Shown: piece after piece, positions 8,375-18,095 of the stretch | How the letters are laid out: each line of letters begins with the position of its first letter | Numbering within the stretch: position 1 is the first letter of the stretch | Origin: a virus | Virus record (IMG/VR): IMGVR_UViG_3300001373_000002 | Span: 1-64,000 of that record | Strand: one strand, 5' to 3' | Length of the DNA: 64,000 nt | The notes under the pieces: generated by a model | Seen by the model: only the letters and a program-made list of their open reading frames with translations | What the model was told of the DNA's origin: nothing | Databases searched by the model: none | Made by a program: the position numbers and the translations under genes

Positions 8375-9391
8375 ATGTCAGATTTGAATATGGCTAACAG
8401 ACAGTGTTGTGACGTTGATATAAGGGAATATTCTACAAACAGACCTTGGGGATTCTATGACAGTGCTAACGTAACTACAGTTGGATTTACGGCTGATACA
8501 ACTTTTGCGATGGAGAAAGGTGCTAAATCTATTGCTTTCGCTAATCCAATGGAAGGCACAATGACTATGGAACTACAAGTACATCCTTTCAAACTTTACT
8601 CATTATTCTCTGATGGAACAATTGGTACTTCAACAGTACTTCCTAAGAGAGAAAGAATTCAATGTGCTGTGGCTGGACAAGTTACTGCTACTGGTACTCC
8701 AGTTAGTGGAACAATGTACGTGTATGCTGATAACGATTATGCTGGAACTGCATTAGTAGGAACAGTTGCTGGTTCAGTATTTACTGCTACAACTCCAGCT
8801 CATGTTGCATTGAACAGCTATTATGAAGTTACTTACTTAGAGGCTATTACAAGTGGAATCAAGTCTATTTCATTTGATAACACTAAGGCTCTTAAGGACT
8901 TTAGAGTAACAATGGAAACTTTAGACAAAGACGAGAATGGCGATTTAGTACCAGTTAAGATTACGGCTTTCAAGGCTTCTCCAAAAAGAAATATGTCATT
9001 ATCTTTTTCATCTGAAGGAGATCCTGCTACACTTACAATTGAATTTGATTGTTTGGTTGATAGCGATCAGAGAGTATTAGAAATGGTAGAAATTGATGAC
9101 GTTGATTCAGATCAGTTTACAAAGATTTTTGCATCTCCGTCAATTATAACATTGGCTAATTCTGGAACAAGACAAATCACTACTTACGGTTTGCTTGGCG
9201 ACGATTATGTGCCAGCTTTACTAGATACTGCTGATTTAACATTTTCAGAAATCGCTGATACTTCTGGAGCGTTTACAGTTAGTTCAACTGGATTAATCAC
9301 AGCTCATGGAAGTACAGATGGTTCAGGACAGATCTTAGTTACTCTTACAGGAACTTCTGTTACATGTGTAGTTCAAGTTACAGTAGCGTAA
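8375..9391 (+). CDS. Major tail tube protein with C-terminal Ig-like (BIG2) domain
   Basis: A 338-residue protein with AAGGAGG before its start and capsid-like smooth codon use, pointing to high expression. Residues 1-245 have the plan of a siphovirus tail tube protein (FTADTTFAMEKGAKS, MTMELQVHPFKLYSLFSDG, VPVKITAFKASPKR, LTIEFDCLVD). The last 85 residues form a BIG2-type Ig-like domain (SIITLANSGTRQITTYGLLGD, FTVSSTGLITAHG, ILVTLTGTSVTCVVQVTV) that would stand out from the tube surface. Residues 100-145 may be a further inserted beta domain. Identity as tube protein rests on position before the tail module and on this architecture. Confidence 0.75.
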   Translation: MSDLNMANRQCCDVDIREYSTNRPWGFYDSANVTTVGFTADTTFAMEKGAKSIAFANPMEGTMTMELQVHPFKLYSLFSDGTIGTSTVLPKRERIQCAVAGQVTATGTPVSGTMYVYADNDYAGTALVGTVAGSVFTATTPAHVALNSYYEVTYLEAITSGIKSISFDNTKALKDFRVTMETLDKDENGDLVPVKITAFKASPKRNMSLSFSSEGDPATLTIEFDCLVDSDQRVLEMVEIDDVDSDQFTKIFASPSIITLANSGTRQITTYGLLGDDYVPALLDTADLTFSEIADTSGAFTVSSTGLITAHGSTDGSGQILVTLTGTSVTCVVQVTVA

Positions 9392-9408
9392 TAAATATGT
9401 AACAATAT

Positions 9409-9432
9409 GGGAAGGTTGAGATATATCTTCCC
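9409..9432 (+). other. Intergenic hairpin after tail tube gene
   Basis: GGGAAG (9409-9414) and CTTCCC (9427-9432) pair over a 12-base loop. It lies between tail tube gene and the next small gene and is comparable to the hairpin after the capsid gene. No uridine run follows. Confidence 0.45.
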
Positions 9433-9453
9433 TATAATTTACAAGGAGGTACT

Positions 9454-9684
9454 ATGGAAGAAACAAATGATATTGTAAAGAAAAGTACTAGAACTAAAAA
9501 GAAGTATATAACAGAAGATGTAAAAGTAGTATCTTATAACAAAGATATGAAAATTATATGCATATATATATTAGATTGTGGCATAAGTCTTAAATGCGAA
9601 GATGATTTTGTTGGTGAATTTATAAAGGTAAAATACTATGGAATCCCTAGCGATAAAGACTTTGAAATTGAGTGGATAAAATGA
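9454..9684 (+). CDS. Small tail-associated hypothetical protein
   Basis: A 76-residue protein behind a strong AAGGAGG. It has a basic N-terminus (KKSTRTKKK) followed by a small beta domain with CGISLKCEDDFVGEFIKVKYYG. Short proteins of this kind are often found right after the tail tube gene in clostridial phages, from my recollection of such genomes. Function unknown. Confidence 0.6.
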   Translation: MEETNDIVKKSTRTKKKYITEDVKVVSYNKDMKIICIYILDCGISLKCEDDFVGEFIKVKYYGIPSDKDFEIEWIK

Positions 9685-9712
9685 TGATTGATATAGAGTG
9701 TGATTCAAAAAC

Positions 9713-9766
9713 GGACGGACAACTCTTAATCTTAATCAGATTTTGAATTATTCTGTCCTATTTTTT
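9713..9766 (+). terminator. Rho-independent terminator
   Basis: GGACGGA (9713-9719) pairs with TCTGTCC (9752-9758) including one G-U; an inner AATCT/AGATT hairpin (9728-9732/9738-9742) fills the loop, and TATTTTTT (9759-9766) follows. This is the best terminator inside the structural region and closes the head and tube genes. Alternative pairings exist: ATTCAAAA (9703-9710) with TTTTGAAT (9741-9748), and CTATTTT/AAAATAG (9758-9764/9769-9775), so the region may fold in more than one way. Confidence 0.6.
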
Positions 9767-9793
9767 ACAAAATAGAGTTTAGGAGAATCATGT

Positions 9794-9994
9794 ATGGATG
9801 ATAAAAGAAAGAAAGTGTTTGATAAAGAGTATAAGACTCAATATCAGTTAGAAAATTTGTTTTTAAAAGAGAGTGGAATAAGATATGAATTTGTATATTC
9901 AGAAGACGGAATTACCACTTGGAAATACAAAAAGAACTCAGAATTATTCGAAAAACTTTTAGAGTTTTGGAAGATGCTAGAGAAAAATAATTAA
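9794..9994 (+). CDS. Small hypothetical protein, DUF5659-like
   Basis: A 66-residue charged protein with AGGAG upstream. Its C-terminal half (TTWKYKKNSELFEKLLEFW) matches the layout of the same part of the 4867-5067 product (YWTFSKSDVLDMAITTW), so the two are likely distant paralogues. It lies just after the terminator at 9713-9766. Function unknown. Confidence 0.5.
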   Translation: MDDKRKKVFDKEYKTQYQLENLFLKESGIRYEFVYSEDGITTWKYKKNSELFEKLLEFWKMLEKNN

Positions 9995-10045
9995 GTTGAA
10001 AATAAAAACTAGTTTAATATATATAACAATTAAGGAGGTATAAAT

Positions 10046-10381
10046 ATGTTTGAATATAAAAATGTAGACTTGTTAAAAGATTCTGTGCAAAATATTATAG
10101 AGAATTTAGATGGTAAATGCTCTACTTTAAAAGTACAAGTTAAGATACCAACTGGAAGTTTGAGTATGCAGATTCAAGGTAGACTTAGACCAGATTTTGA
10201 TTACGTTTCGATAAAAGGAATTATGATTTCTAGTACCGATGGTTATAGTACAGTTTACAATATAACTACAGATGGAATATATGAATTTGATATTACTGGG
10301 TATAGCGACATAAAAATGTATACTACGTCAGTAATTACATCAAGTATGCAAGTGTACGCAACTGCGTTGGCAGAAAGATAG
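10046..10381 (+). CDS. Hypothetical virion-associated protein
   Basis: A 111-residue beta-rich protein with AAGGAGG upstream (KVQVKIPTGSLSMQIQGRL, then YSTVYNITTDGIYEFDITGY). It precedes the large fibre gene by 8 bases and is probably translationally coupled to it, which suggests a fibre-anchoring or baseplate role. No family recognised. Confidence 0.5.
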   Translation: MFEYKNVDLLKDSVQNIIENLDGKCSTLKVQVKIPTGSLSMQIQGRLRPDFDYVSIKGIMISSTDGYSTVYNITTDGIYEFDITGYSDIKMYTTSVITSSMQVYATALAER

Positions 10382-10389
10382 GTGATAAA

Positions 10390-13356
10390 ATGATATCTAC
10401 ATATAGATTGAACAATGATAAAACATTTTCAAAATCTAGCCAAAATATTAATTATGTAGGCGAAAACGATGTAGAAATATTGAGATTTGTGATACATAAA
10501 GATTATAATGGGCTAGACATGTCAACTTCATCAGTTCTTTTGTTTGTAAATGACACAGAAGGCATATTGAGTACAAGTTATGAATTATCAAAAGAAAATA
10601 CTTTGTATTCAGATAGTTACTATGTATACAATTTTAGTATACCTAACAATTTTACTACGTCAAGTAATGTGTTAAATATATGGCTTAGCATACTTACTAC
10701 TGATAATGAACTGTTAAAAACAGAGGATATTTCTCTTATTGTGATTGATAAACCTATAGGACAAGATTTAATACCATCAGAAGATATGTCAGCTTTCGAA
10801 CAAATGGTAGTAGATGTTGACTATTTGTTGTCACAAGGACTTACTACAGAGAATATAGACGAAGCTGTTTTTGATTATATTGAAACACATCCTACTGAAT
10901 TAGTAAATAATACAGAATTAAGTACTATACTTGACGATTATGTAACTGAAACAGTTCTTGGAACTACATTGAATGGATATACGACTGATTCAGAATTAAC
11001 TACTACATTAGGCGACTATGTTACTGAAACTGCGCTCAGCACGACGTTAGGTGGTTACGTAGAAGAAAGTGCGTTAACAACTACTCTTGGAGATTATGTG
11101 TTGGAATCAGATTTGACAACTACTTTAAGTGGATATACGACAGATACCGAACTTGGTACTATTCTTGGAGATTATATAACCGAGACTAATCTAGGAAATA
11201 CACTTGCAGATTATCCAACAGAAACAGAACTTGGTACTGTATTAGGAGATTACGTTACCGACACACAACTTTCTACTTCTTTGGGCGATTATGTGCTAGA
11301 GTCTGATTTAACTACTACATTATCTGGATATACTACTGATAGCGAATTATCAACTGTTCTTAGTGATTATGTCACAGAAACTTCATTATCTACAGAACTT
11401 GGAAATTATCCTACCGAAACCGAGCTTGGGAATGTATTAGCTGACTACGTAACTGATACTGAATTAGGAACTGCGTTGGGCGATTATCAAACAGAAAGCG
11501 GTTTAACTACTATACTTGCTGATTATCCTACAGAGACTGAATTAGGAACGATATTAAATGATTATGTTACAGAAACAAGCTTAGGTACGACTTTGGGCTA
11601 TTACGTTACTGACACAGAATTGGGCACAACATTGTCCGACTATGTAACCGACACGTCACTAGGAACAACGCTAGCTGATTACGTTACTGAAACCAGTCTT
11701 GGAACAACATTAGGAGATTATACTACGGACACAGAATTAACAAATACTTTAGCTGATTATCCAAAAAGAAGTGAGATAAGTAGTTCTGGTGGATACGAAG
11801 GAAATATATATTTAACTGCCTCTGCGTCAATTGTAAATCCGTCATACTATGCACTTAGCTATACAAACGATTTAACTGCTACGATATCAGATATTATAGT
11901 TACAAATACATCAGAAGTGTTAGTAAAAACTTATATTTCAGACTTGCAAATAGGAGTAACAACTATAGATTCTGGAACTTGGAAATTTACTTTTTATGTC
12001 AAACAAACAGCTAACAACAAAGATACTAGAATGAGAGTCGTAGCGTTTAAAAGACATGCTAATGGAGTAGAAGAAAATTTATTTGAGGCATCAAGTTACA
12101 ACATAGTAAATACAGATTTCGAAGTTATAAAGATGGAAATGTATCAACCGACGTTGTTAATACTAGAAACTGATAGGCTTGGATTTAGATTTTACATAAG
12201 CACAACCGCAGCTACAAATACAGTCACATGTAGTGTTGGAGATGGATATGGATGTTATGTAAATACTCCACTTTCACTACGTCATGATTTGCTAAGGGAT
12301 AAGAATGGTAATTTATCTTTTCAACATGTGACTAGCGACAAAGTAGGTGTGTTATCAAAATTATCTGTAACTGACAACATAATGTATTTAGATAGTAATG
12401 TATTACGTCCAGTGCCAAACGCTCCCACTACTAATCCACAGGATTATATATTAGATGGAAGTTACTCGTTTGTTCCGAAGTCATCTATGGCGTATATAGG
12501 CGGAGGAGGAATGTATCTTACCAATGAAGATTCCACTATAGTTGTCGGTTATGATAAATTATCTTATACCAATAGCGCTGCTGTTACTGAACATGAAATA
12601 GTGGTTAATAATAACGAGGTTTTAGGCGATATTCACTTATTTGAAAACGTGATTAATACAACTCAAATAGACTCTGGTAATTGGGCGTTTAGTATATATT
12701 GTAGAGTAAGCTCTGCTTCGGGTGTCACAAGGATAAGAGGTGAAGTTTTTGTAAGAACAAACGGTGGCACAATAGTTCCTTTGTTTAGCGTGTATAGTCA
12801 AGAAATAAATAATTTGTCAAGCACACATATAAAAATGGAATCATATCAATCACAGTTTTCAGTAAATGCAGATGATAGATTAGGGTTTAGATTGTATGCG
12901 ACCACAACTCATAATGCAAACATATCAGTGTTTTATACAGAAGGTGGTGTAAATTCTTCATATATAGTAACACCGTTGCATTTAAGACATAGCCAACTTA
13001 GGGCACTTAACGAAGATGTTAATTATCAGCACATTAACGCAACAGATAGGAATGTATTAGATAAATATCCAGCAGAAGTTATAGATTGGGGTACAACATA
13101 TACTGCTACGATTTTGCCAAATAAATTTAATTTGTGGGGAACTTTGACAAACGCAAATACGTTAGCCATAACGTTAGGCTCGACTACTAGTGGAATAGTA
13201 AATCAATATATGTTTGAGTTTAAAACTGGTGCGTCAGTCCCAGCGTTTTCTGCAATTAGTGGAGTTACATGGATAGGATCTAATCCTACTTTGCAAATAA
13301 ATAAAACATATCAGTTTTCAATCATAAATGGAATTGGAGCGTGGGCTTATGCTTAA
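10390..13356 (+). CDS. Long tail fibre with 13-residue repeat stalk
   Basis: A 988-residue protein. Residues 1-150 are a beta-rich attachment domain resembling BppU-type N-termini of Gram-positive phage receptor-binding proteins. Residues 184-456 are 21 tandem 13-residue units of the pattern Y-x-T-[ED]-[ST]-x-L-x-T-x-L-x-[DG], a triple-stranded stalk candidate. The rest contains two related beta domains (TIDSGTWKFTFYV near 530 and QIDSGNWAFSIYC near 760), each followed by a TPLxLRH motif, and a final domain (VIDWGTTYTATILPNKFN ... GIGAWAYA) that is repeated almost unchanged at the end of the 17223-18095 product. The stop overlaps the start of the LamG gene by 8 bases. It should form the side or tip fibres that touch the host. 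Confidence 0.85.
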   Translation: MISTYRLNNDKTFSKSSQNINYVGENDVEILRFVIHKDYNGLDMSTSSVLLFVNDTEGILSTSYELSKENTLYSDSYYVYNFSIPNNFTTSSNVLNIWLSILTTDNELLKTEDISLIVIDKPIGQDLIPSEDMSAFEQMVVDVDYLLSQGLTTENIDEAVFDYIETHPTELVNNTELSTILDDYVTETVLGTTLNGYTTDSELTTTLGDYVTETALSTTLGGYVEESALTTTLGDYVLESDLTTTLSGYTTDTELGTILGDYITETNLGNTLADYPTETELGTVLGDYVTDTQLSTSLGDYVLESDLTTTLSGYTTDSELSTVLSDYVTETSLSTELGNYPTETELGNVLADYVTDTELGTALGDYQTESGLTTILADYPTETELGTILNDYVTETSLGTTLGYYVTDTELGTTLSDYVTDTSLGTTLADYVTETSLGTTLGDYTTDTELTNTLADYPKRSEISSSGGYEGNIYLTASASIVNPSYYALSYTNDLTATISDIIVTNTSEVLVKTYISDLQIGVTTIDSGTWKFTFYVKQTANNKDTRMRVVAFKRHANGVEENLFEASSYNIVNTDFEVIKMEMYQPTLLILETDRLGFRFYISTTAATNTVTCSVGDGYGCYVNTPLSLRHDLLRDKNGNLSFQHVTSDKVGVLSKLSVTDNIMYLDSNVLRPVPNAPTTNPQDYILDGSYSFVPKSSMAYIGGGGMYLTNEDSTIVVGYDKLSYTNSAAVTEHEIVVNNNEVLGDIHLFENVINTTQIDSGNWAFSIYCRVSSASGVTRIRGEVFVRTNGGTIVPLFSVYSQEINNLSSTHIKMESYQSQFSVNADDRLGFRLYATTTHNANISVFYTEGGVNSSYIVTPLHLRHSQLRALNEDVNYQHINATDRNVLDKYPAEVIDWGTTYTATILPNKFNLWGTLTNANTLAITLGSTTSGIVNQYMFEFKTGASVPAFSAISGVTWIGSNPTLQINKTYQFSIINGIGAWAYA
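10939..11757 (+). repeat. Tandem 39-bp coding repeat, 21 units
   Basis: Twenty-one consecutive 39-bp units, each beginning with a Tyr codon (TAT/TAC), encode the 13-residue stalk repeat. Units differ at many third positions, so the protein pattern is kept under selection while the DNA has drifted. Two unit sets recur as blocks (YVLESDLTTTLSG followed by YTTD appears twice), which suggests growth by unequal recombination. Confidence 0.9.
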
Positions 13357-14050
13357 CCGACACATAATGCTTTCTAAGCCAAAATTTGATGCCAATACTT
13401 CATTATTATTGCATTGCAATGGATCAAATAATTCGACTAATATAGTTGACGAAGCTGGGAAGATTGTAAATATAGGAGGAAGTGCTATTCTATCTACTAC
13501 TCAATACAAGTTTGGCGGTGCATCATTAAAACTAAATGGTACAACAGACTATATTTATATTGACGATAGTGAAGATTTTAGCTTTGGCAGTGGAGACTTT
13601 ACGATTGATTTTTGGGTATATTTTAATAGTTTATCAACTACGACTGGTTTATTTGCACAGAGAAATGCTTATAACGCAAATCTGTCTGTGTATTCATATA
13701 TAAATCCATCTGATAAGAAAATATATTTTTACTATAGTATAAATGGAACTGCAAATGTGGGAGGGGTTTTCAATACTGTGCTTGCTACTGGGCAATGGTA
13801 TCATGTTGCTATAGTTAGGAATAGTACTGAAATTGCATGTTATATAAATGGAAATAAAGAAACTACGACATTAAATATATCTACGTCTTCTATATATAAT
13901 AGTACTAGACCATTTTCTGTTGGAGCTATGTATGCGTCTACTACGTTTGCATCATTTACTAACGGGTATTTTGACGAGTTTAGGATATCCAAAGGGATTG
14001 CTAGATGGACGAGTAATTTTACGCCAAAATCCGCAGAATATTACGAATGA
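13349..14050 (+). CDS. LamG/concanavalin-like carbohydrate-binding protein, copy 1
   Basis: The start is put at ATG 13349, not the earlier 13328, because the same overlap (TATGCTTAA) joins the second copy to its fibre and GGAG precedes it. The 233-residue product is a jelly-roll lectin-like domain of the LamG/Laminin_G_3 type: GGASLKLNGTTDYIYIDDSEDFSFGSGDFTID, then WVYFN, the VLATGQWYHVAIVRN strand, and the closing NGYFDEFRISKGIARWT. Such domains bind glycans or proteins on the host surface. It lies between fibre and GH5 genes and is likely part of the same adhesion device. Copy 2 is at 18088-18801. Confidence 0.85.
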   Translation: MLNRHIMLSKPKFDANTSLLLHCNGSNNSTNIVDEAGKIVNIGGSAILSTTQYKFGGASLKLNGTTDYIYIDDSEDFSFGSGDFTIDFWVYFNSLSTTTGLFAQRNAYNANLSVYSYINPSDKKIYFYYSINGTANVGGVFNTVLATGQWYHVAIVRNSTEIACYINGNKETTTLNISTSSIYNSTRPFSVGAMYASTTFASFTNGYFDEFRISKGIARWTSNFTPKSAEYYE

Positions 14051-14066
14051 TAATTTGATTATATAG

Positions 14067-14085
14067 TGTAATAAATTATATTACA
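14067..14085 (+). other. AT-rich hairpin before GH5 fibre gene
   Basis: TGTAATA (14067-14073) pairs with TATTACA (14079-14085) over a 5-base loop. It occupies the same place between LamG and GH5 genes as the stronger hairpin at 18807-18834 in the second cassette. Confidence 0.4.
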
Positions 14086-14111
14086 TGTTACAAGAAAGGA
14101 GTGATTTTTTA

Positions 14112-17100
14112 ATGGCAAGTGATAACATTGCTAGAGGTCTTGCGATAAAAGGGCTTTTAGATGCTAAGAGTTACGTGGACGAGAAAATAGAGTTAGTTGC
14201 TCAAGGAGCTTTTGTTCATATTAAATATGCAAGCAGCGAACCTACACAAGATAGCGATATAAGCGATACCCCTAATTCTTGGATGGGAATTGCAAGTACA
14301 TCCAATCCTACAGCTCCTACTAGTTATTCAGCATATGAATGGAATTTAATTAGAGGTAATGGAGTATCTTCAATTGATTTAATAAATACACAAGGTTTAG
14401 TTAAAACGTATAGAATTAGTTATGATGATGGGTTGTATGAAGATTTTAATGTAACAGATGGCGCTCAAGGTATTCAAGGTATTCAAGGGCTTAAAGGCGA
14501 TAAAGGAGACACTGGTGCAACTGGTCTTACTGGAGCGCAAGGAATTCAAGGATTGCAAGGTATTCAAGGACTTAAAGGTGACAAGGGAGATACTGGTTCT
14601 GCTGGTGCTCAGGGCGCTCAGGGTATTCAAGGCGTAAAAGGCGATACTGGTGCAACTGGAGCTGCTGGTGCAACTGGGGCGCAAGGCATACAAGGTATAA
14701 AAGGTGATACTGGTTCTCAAGGAGTTCAAGGTATTCAAGGTTTGCAAGGAATCCAAGGCGAAAAAGGAGATACTGGTTCTCAAGGTATACAAGGACTTCA
14801 AGGTGAACAAGGTATTCAAGGTGAGAAGGGTGATACTGGAATACTTACTACATCTAAAGATTTCGAGTATACCGATGATAATTTAACCTTGGCAGATAGA
14901 GATAAACTACAAAATAAGTTGAATGATTATAATTTCAAGTCTATGTATACACAGTGGAATGTGGCTTATTCATATGACGTATTACAAGTTAAAGTAAATG
15001 AAAATTATACAACACTTACATCTTCTGCAACTACAAATAAACAAGCTTGGAAAGGTGTAAATATTGCTAATGGTCATACATATTTCTGCTTGCTAAATTG
15101 TAGAGTAAACGATAGTGGAGCTGGAACTTTTAAAGTAAAACTTAATCTTCAAGCGTCACCATATACAGAATATGCGTACGAGTATATTGCTATTTCTGAA
15201 AGTTTTGCGAATTATGGATTTACATATACTAATGAAACTGGAACTGATAACTATTGTCAATTTAGTTTGCAAGATGCTAGTACTCATGCATTAGATGTAG
15301 ATTTAGCGTATGCTGTGATTTTAGACATAACTGGAACAGATTTGATTAATATGAGCAGAACAGATGTTATAAATAGTTACATTAACAATATTGACGTGTT
15401 TAAAGATAATTATATTTACTTCGACATTAAGAAAAAGTTGGAATATTTATACGACGCTCCATATACAGAAGAGTGGAATAGAATGAATACTTCAAGATAT
15501 ACTAAAAACTTTTTACGCACACAAGGAACTAGAATTGTAGATGCTTATGGAACTGAATATTTTATCAAGGGTATAAATGTTGGTAATGATTGTACTAATG
15601 TTAACAGTATAGCTGGTTCTGATTTGATAGTTTCTACTGATGGATATCCAGAGGATCATGACGAAGACTCATACAGAGAGTTGGCTGAGTTAGGATTTAA
15701 TTGTATGAGATTTCAATTCGCATATACATTTTTTGAAGGAGCTAACAATAGAGTAATAGATCCTACATATCAAGGACTGCCATCACAATACCAAGATGGA
15801 GTATGGGAATGGTTAGACAGAGAAATAGCTATGGCTAGAAAATATAACATAAAGTTGCTATTTAATATGCATGTATATTGCGGACAAGGCGGATGGGAAA
15901 TTGCTACTAACGAAATATGGACTACTTTATCTAGCAGGCAAAGACTTATAAATATGTGGAAGGCAATCGCTCGTAGATATGCAAACGAAGATGTTGTATT
16001 GGGCTATGGACTAATCAACGAGCCAGTTATAACCTTCCAAACAGACAATGCTACGACTATCGGAGTTTACCAAACTCTTGTAAATGATTTATGTACAGAA
16101 ATTAGAAAAGTAGATACCAATCACATACTTGTAGTAGAAAATGCACTAAGGGCGTCAAATGGAACTACTGCGTTAAACTCTAACAACAACTTTGTTGAAG
16201 TTTTAAACAATGGTGTAACTGACACTAATTATCTATACGAGGCTCATATATATCAAAATATGGCGATTACTCATGAAATGTCAGCGTCAAAACATCCATC
16301 AATAAACTATCCTAACGAGTTTGCAGTGTTTAATTATGGAGGAACATATGATTGGATTGCCAACAACTCTGTATATGTAAGCATCCCAGTAGGAACAGCT
16401 GATCAAACTGCTTGGACTGATTATATAACGCCGATAGTAACACCTAATGCATTGACTAAGTTGATATATCCTTGGATAAGAGTTCGTGATGCTAATGGTG
16501 GTGAAATTCTTCAAATGTGCGACTATAAAATAAATGTATATGATTCAAGTGATAATTTTATCGAAAGTATATTTGTGGACGATGGACAACATGGAGCTAT
16601 ATTTTCTGGAGGAGGTCTTGGAACAATGACAAACCCTCAGTTGCCATCTGCTATCGGTACTGGATATATGCAGTTAGTTGCTAATGCGTTAAGTGGGTAC
16701 GCTACTACAGTTTCAATGTCTAGTGTGCCAGTTTCTACAAGATATAGAATACCAACTGGATTAAAGTATAGCATAAGTGCAAAATATAGAGTGAGCAATA
16801 TTGCTAGTTCTGGAGTTGCTTTCAGATTTTATATTGGATGTGACGAAATTAATAGTGCTTGCTGTGCTGATACAGAAGAAAGATTTAAATACAACATAGC
16901 ATTGTATAAAGCTTCTGCTGATGCTAAAAACGTTCCGATTCATATTGGAGAGTTCGGTGTTAATTATTTATCATTTCTTACATACGAACGTGGTGGAGAA
17001 TTGTGGGTTAGAGATGCCTTGAAGGTTCTTAGAGATAATTTAATCAGTTATAGTTACTTTTCATATTGTGGTGCTACTTTTTCATTATACCCAAATATTA

Positions 17101-17207
17101 AAAGATTCGATGCTAGACAAAGAAAATTATATGATGCAATAATAGGACATTTCAAAGATATACCTCACGAATCGATAGATACAATAATAGAAAAAGCATT
17201 TATGTAG
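14112..17207 (+). CDS. Collagen-stalked tail protein with GH5 glycoside hydrolase domain
   Basis: The start is ATG 14112 behind AAAGGAG. The 1,031-residue product has a virion-attachment N-terminus (1-116), a collagen-like stalk of 42 Gly-x-y triplets (117-243), a beta domain (about 250-430) and a glycoside hydrolase family 5 TIM barrel. Visible GH5 marks are [30 protein letters not shown], acid/base Glu637 in LINEP and nucleophile Glu947 in HIGEFG. The two catalytic Glu are 310 residues apart, far more than usual; about 180 residues of beta-rich sequence are inserted between barrel strands 6 and 7, perhaps a carbohydrate-binding module. It would cut a beta-glycan on the host surface during adsorption. 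No signal peptide, consistent with a virion enzyme. Confidence 0.88.
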   Translation: MASDNIARGLAIKGLLDAKSYVDEKIELVAQGAFVHIKYASSEPTQDSDISDTPNSWMGIASTSNPTAPTSYSAYEWNLIRGNGVSSIDLINTQGLVKTYRISYDDGLYEDFNVTDGAQGIQGIQGLKGDKGDTGATGLTGAQGIQGLQGIQGLKGDKGDTGSAGAQGAQGIQGVKGDTGATGAAGATGAQGIQGIKGDTGSQGVQGIQGLQGIQGEKGDTGSQGIQGLQGEQGIQGEKGDTGILTTSKDFEYTDDNLTLADRDKLQNKLNDYNFKSMYTQWNVAYSYDVLQVKVNENYTTLTSSATTNKQAWKGVNIANGHTYFCLLNCRVNDSGAGTFKVKLNLQASPYTEYAYEYIAISESFANYGFTYTNETGTDNYCQFSLQDASTHALDVDLAYAVILDITGTDLINMSRTDVINSYINNIDVFKDNYIYFDIKKKLEYLYDAPYTEEWNRMNTSRYTKNFLRTQGTRIVDAYGTEYFIKGINVGNDCTNVNSIAGSDLIVSTDGYPEDHDEDSYRELAELGFNCMRFQFAYTFFEGANNRVIDPTYQGLPSQYQDGVWEWLDREIAMARKYNIKLLFNMHVYCGQGGWEIATNEIWTTLSSRQRLINMWKAIARRYANEDVVLGYGLINEPVITFQTDNATTIGVYQTLVNDLCTEIRKVDTNHILVVENALRASNGTTALNSNNNFVEVLNNGVTDTNYLYEAHIYQNMAITHEMSASKHPSINYPNEFAVFNYGGTYDWIANNSVYVSIPVGTADQTAWTDYITPIVTPNALTKLIYPWIRVRDANGGEILQMCDYKINVYDSSDNFIESIFVDDGQHGAIFSGGGLGTMTNPQLPSAIGTGYMQLVANALSGYATTVSMSSVPVSTRYRIPTGLKYSISAKYRVSNIASSGVAFRFYIGCDEINSACCADTEERFKYNIALYKASADAKNVPIHIGEFGVNYLSFLTYERGGELWVRDALKVLRDNLISYSYFSYCGATFSLYPNIKRFDARQRKLYDAIIGHFKDIPHESIDTIIEKAFM
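14460..14840 (+). repeat. Collagen-like Gly-x-y repeat, 42 triplets
   Basis: An unbroken run of 42 Gly-x-y triplets plus one Gly, dominated by GIQ, GLQ, GAQ, GDT and GEK. The DNA is made of near-identical 9-bp words (GGTATTCAA variants) and is prone to slippage. Collagen-like stalks are common in phage fibres and form a trimeric helix; the K/D/E triplets would supply the interchain salt bridges. Confidence 0.92.
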
Positions 17208-17222
17208 AAAGGAGGAAGCAAA

Positions 17223-18095
17223 ATGAATAAAATGGATGAAATAATTGCAAGAATAGTTACTAAGTTGAAGGCGTTTAATGACGCTACGTCTCATTCGGTT
17301 CAAACAAGACCGACATATCTATCAAACACGGCAGATGCGGTAATTAGTGGATATAAGACTTTGTCAAAATCTAACGATTCTTCGCTTACTACAATTACAA
17401 CTACTGTAAAGCAAACGGATGGAGAAAAACTTTTATATGCGTTTTTAATGCCATCAAACATGGGAGTGACTACTATAGATGCTGGCACTTGGACTTTCGA
17501 TTTGTGTTGTGGTATTAGTTCTAATATGGCTACAACAAAATACAGATATGTAGTATTTAGACGTGATACTGGCGGAACTGAAACTACACTTTTTAGTGTA
17601 TATTCAAATCCTATATCAAATGTTACTGCAAATGGATTAAGAATGTTAAAAACAAGAAGTACGCAACCTCCTTTTACAGTGACTGCTACAGATAGGATTG
17701 GAGTAAAAGTTTATGTTTTAACAAACAGCCAATCAACATTAACATTGTCTGTCGGAGTCGGAGGAACTGCCACTACTAGTTATATAAGCACGACTTTACC
17801 ATTGGATATAGTTGATGTCGTAGATTGGGGCACAACATATACTGCCACGATAGCTCCTAATAAGTTTAATAAATGGGGAACATTGACCAGTGCGAATACA
17901 TTAGCTATAACTTTAGGCGTAGAGAATAGTGCTGTGATGAACAACTTTGTATTCGAGTTTAAGACTGGTGCAAGTGTACCGACGTTTAGTCCTATTAGTG
18001 GTGTTACTTGGTCTGGTTCTAATCCTACTTTAGCTATAAACAAAACGTACCATTTCTCGATAGTTAACGGAATTGGGGTGTGGTGTTATGCTTAA
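17223..18095 (+). CDS. Short tail fibre tip protein (paralogue of the long fibre end)
   Basis: A 290-residue protein behind AAAGGAGG. After a 55-residue helical N-terminus it carries one copy of the beta domain seen twice in the long fibre (TIDAGTWTFDLCC) and then the same terminal domain (VVDWGTTYTATIAPNKFNKW ... GIGVWCYA). It lacks the 13-residue stalk. It is the first gene of the second fibre-LamG-GH5 cassette, and its stop overlaps the next start exactly as in the first cassette. A role as alternative or accessory fibre tip is likely. Confidence 0.8.
   Translation: MNKMDEIIARIVTKLKAFNDATSHSVQTRPTYLSNTADAVISGYKTLSKSNDSSLTTITTTVKQTDGEKLLYAFLMPSNMGVTTIDAGTWTFDLCCGISSNMATTKYRYVVFRRDTGGTETTLFSVYSNPISNVTANGLRMLKTRSTQPPFTVTATDRIGVKVYVLTNSQSTLTLSVGVGGTATTSYISTTLPLDIVDVVDWGTTYTATIAPNKFNKWGTLTSANTLAITLGVENSAVMNNFVFEFKTGASVPTFSPISGVTWSGSNPTLAINKTYHFSIVNGIGVWCYA

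Noticed and set aside
10012-10045. Promoter TTGAAA ... TATATA before the 10046 gene
   Set aside because: The match is poor and expected by chance in AT-rich DNA; listed promoters fit far better.
10939-11757. 39-bp repeats as a CRISPR array
   Set aside because: They are contiguous, in frame, coding, and have no unique spacers.
14397-14819. Long antisense frame opposite the collagen-like region (140 residues)
   Set aside because: It is the mirror of the Gly-x-y repeat, has a Ser/Thr/Leu periodic composition and no ribosome site.
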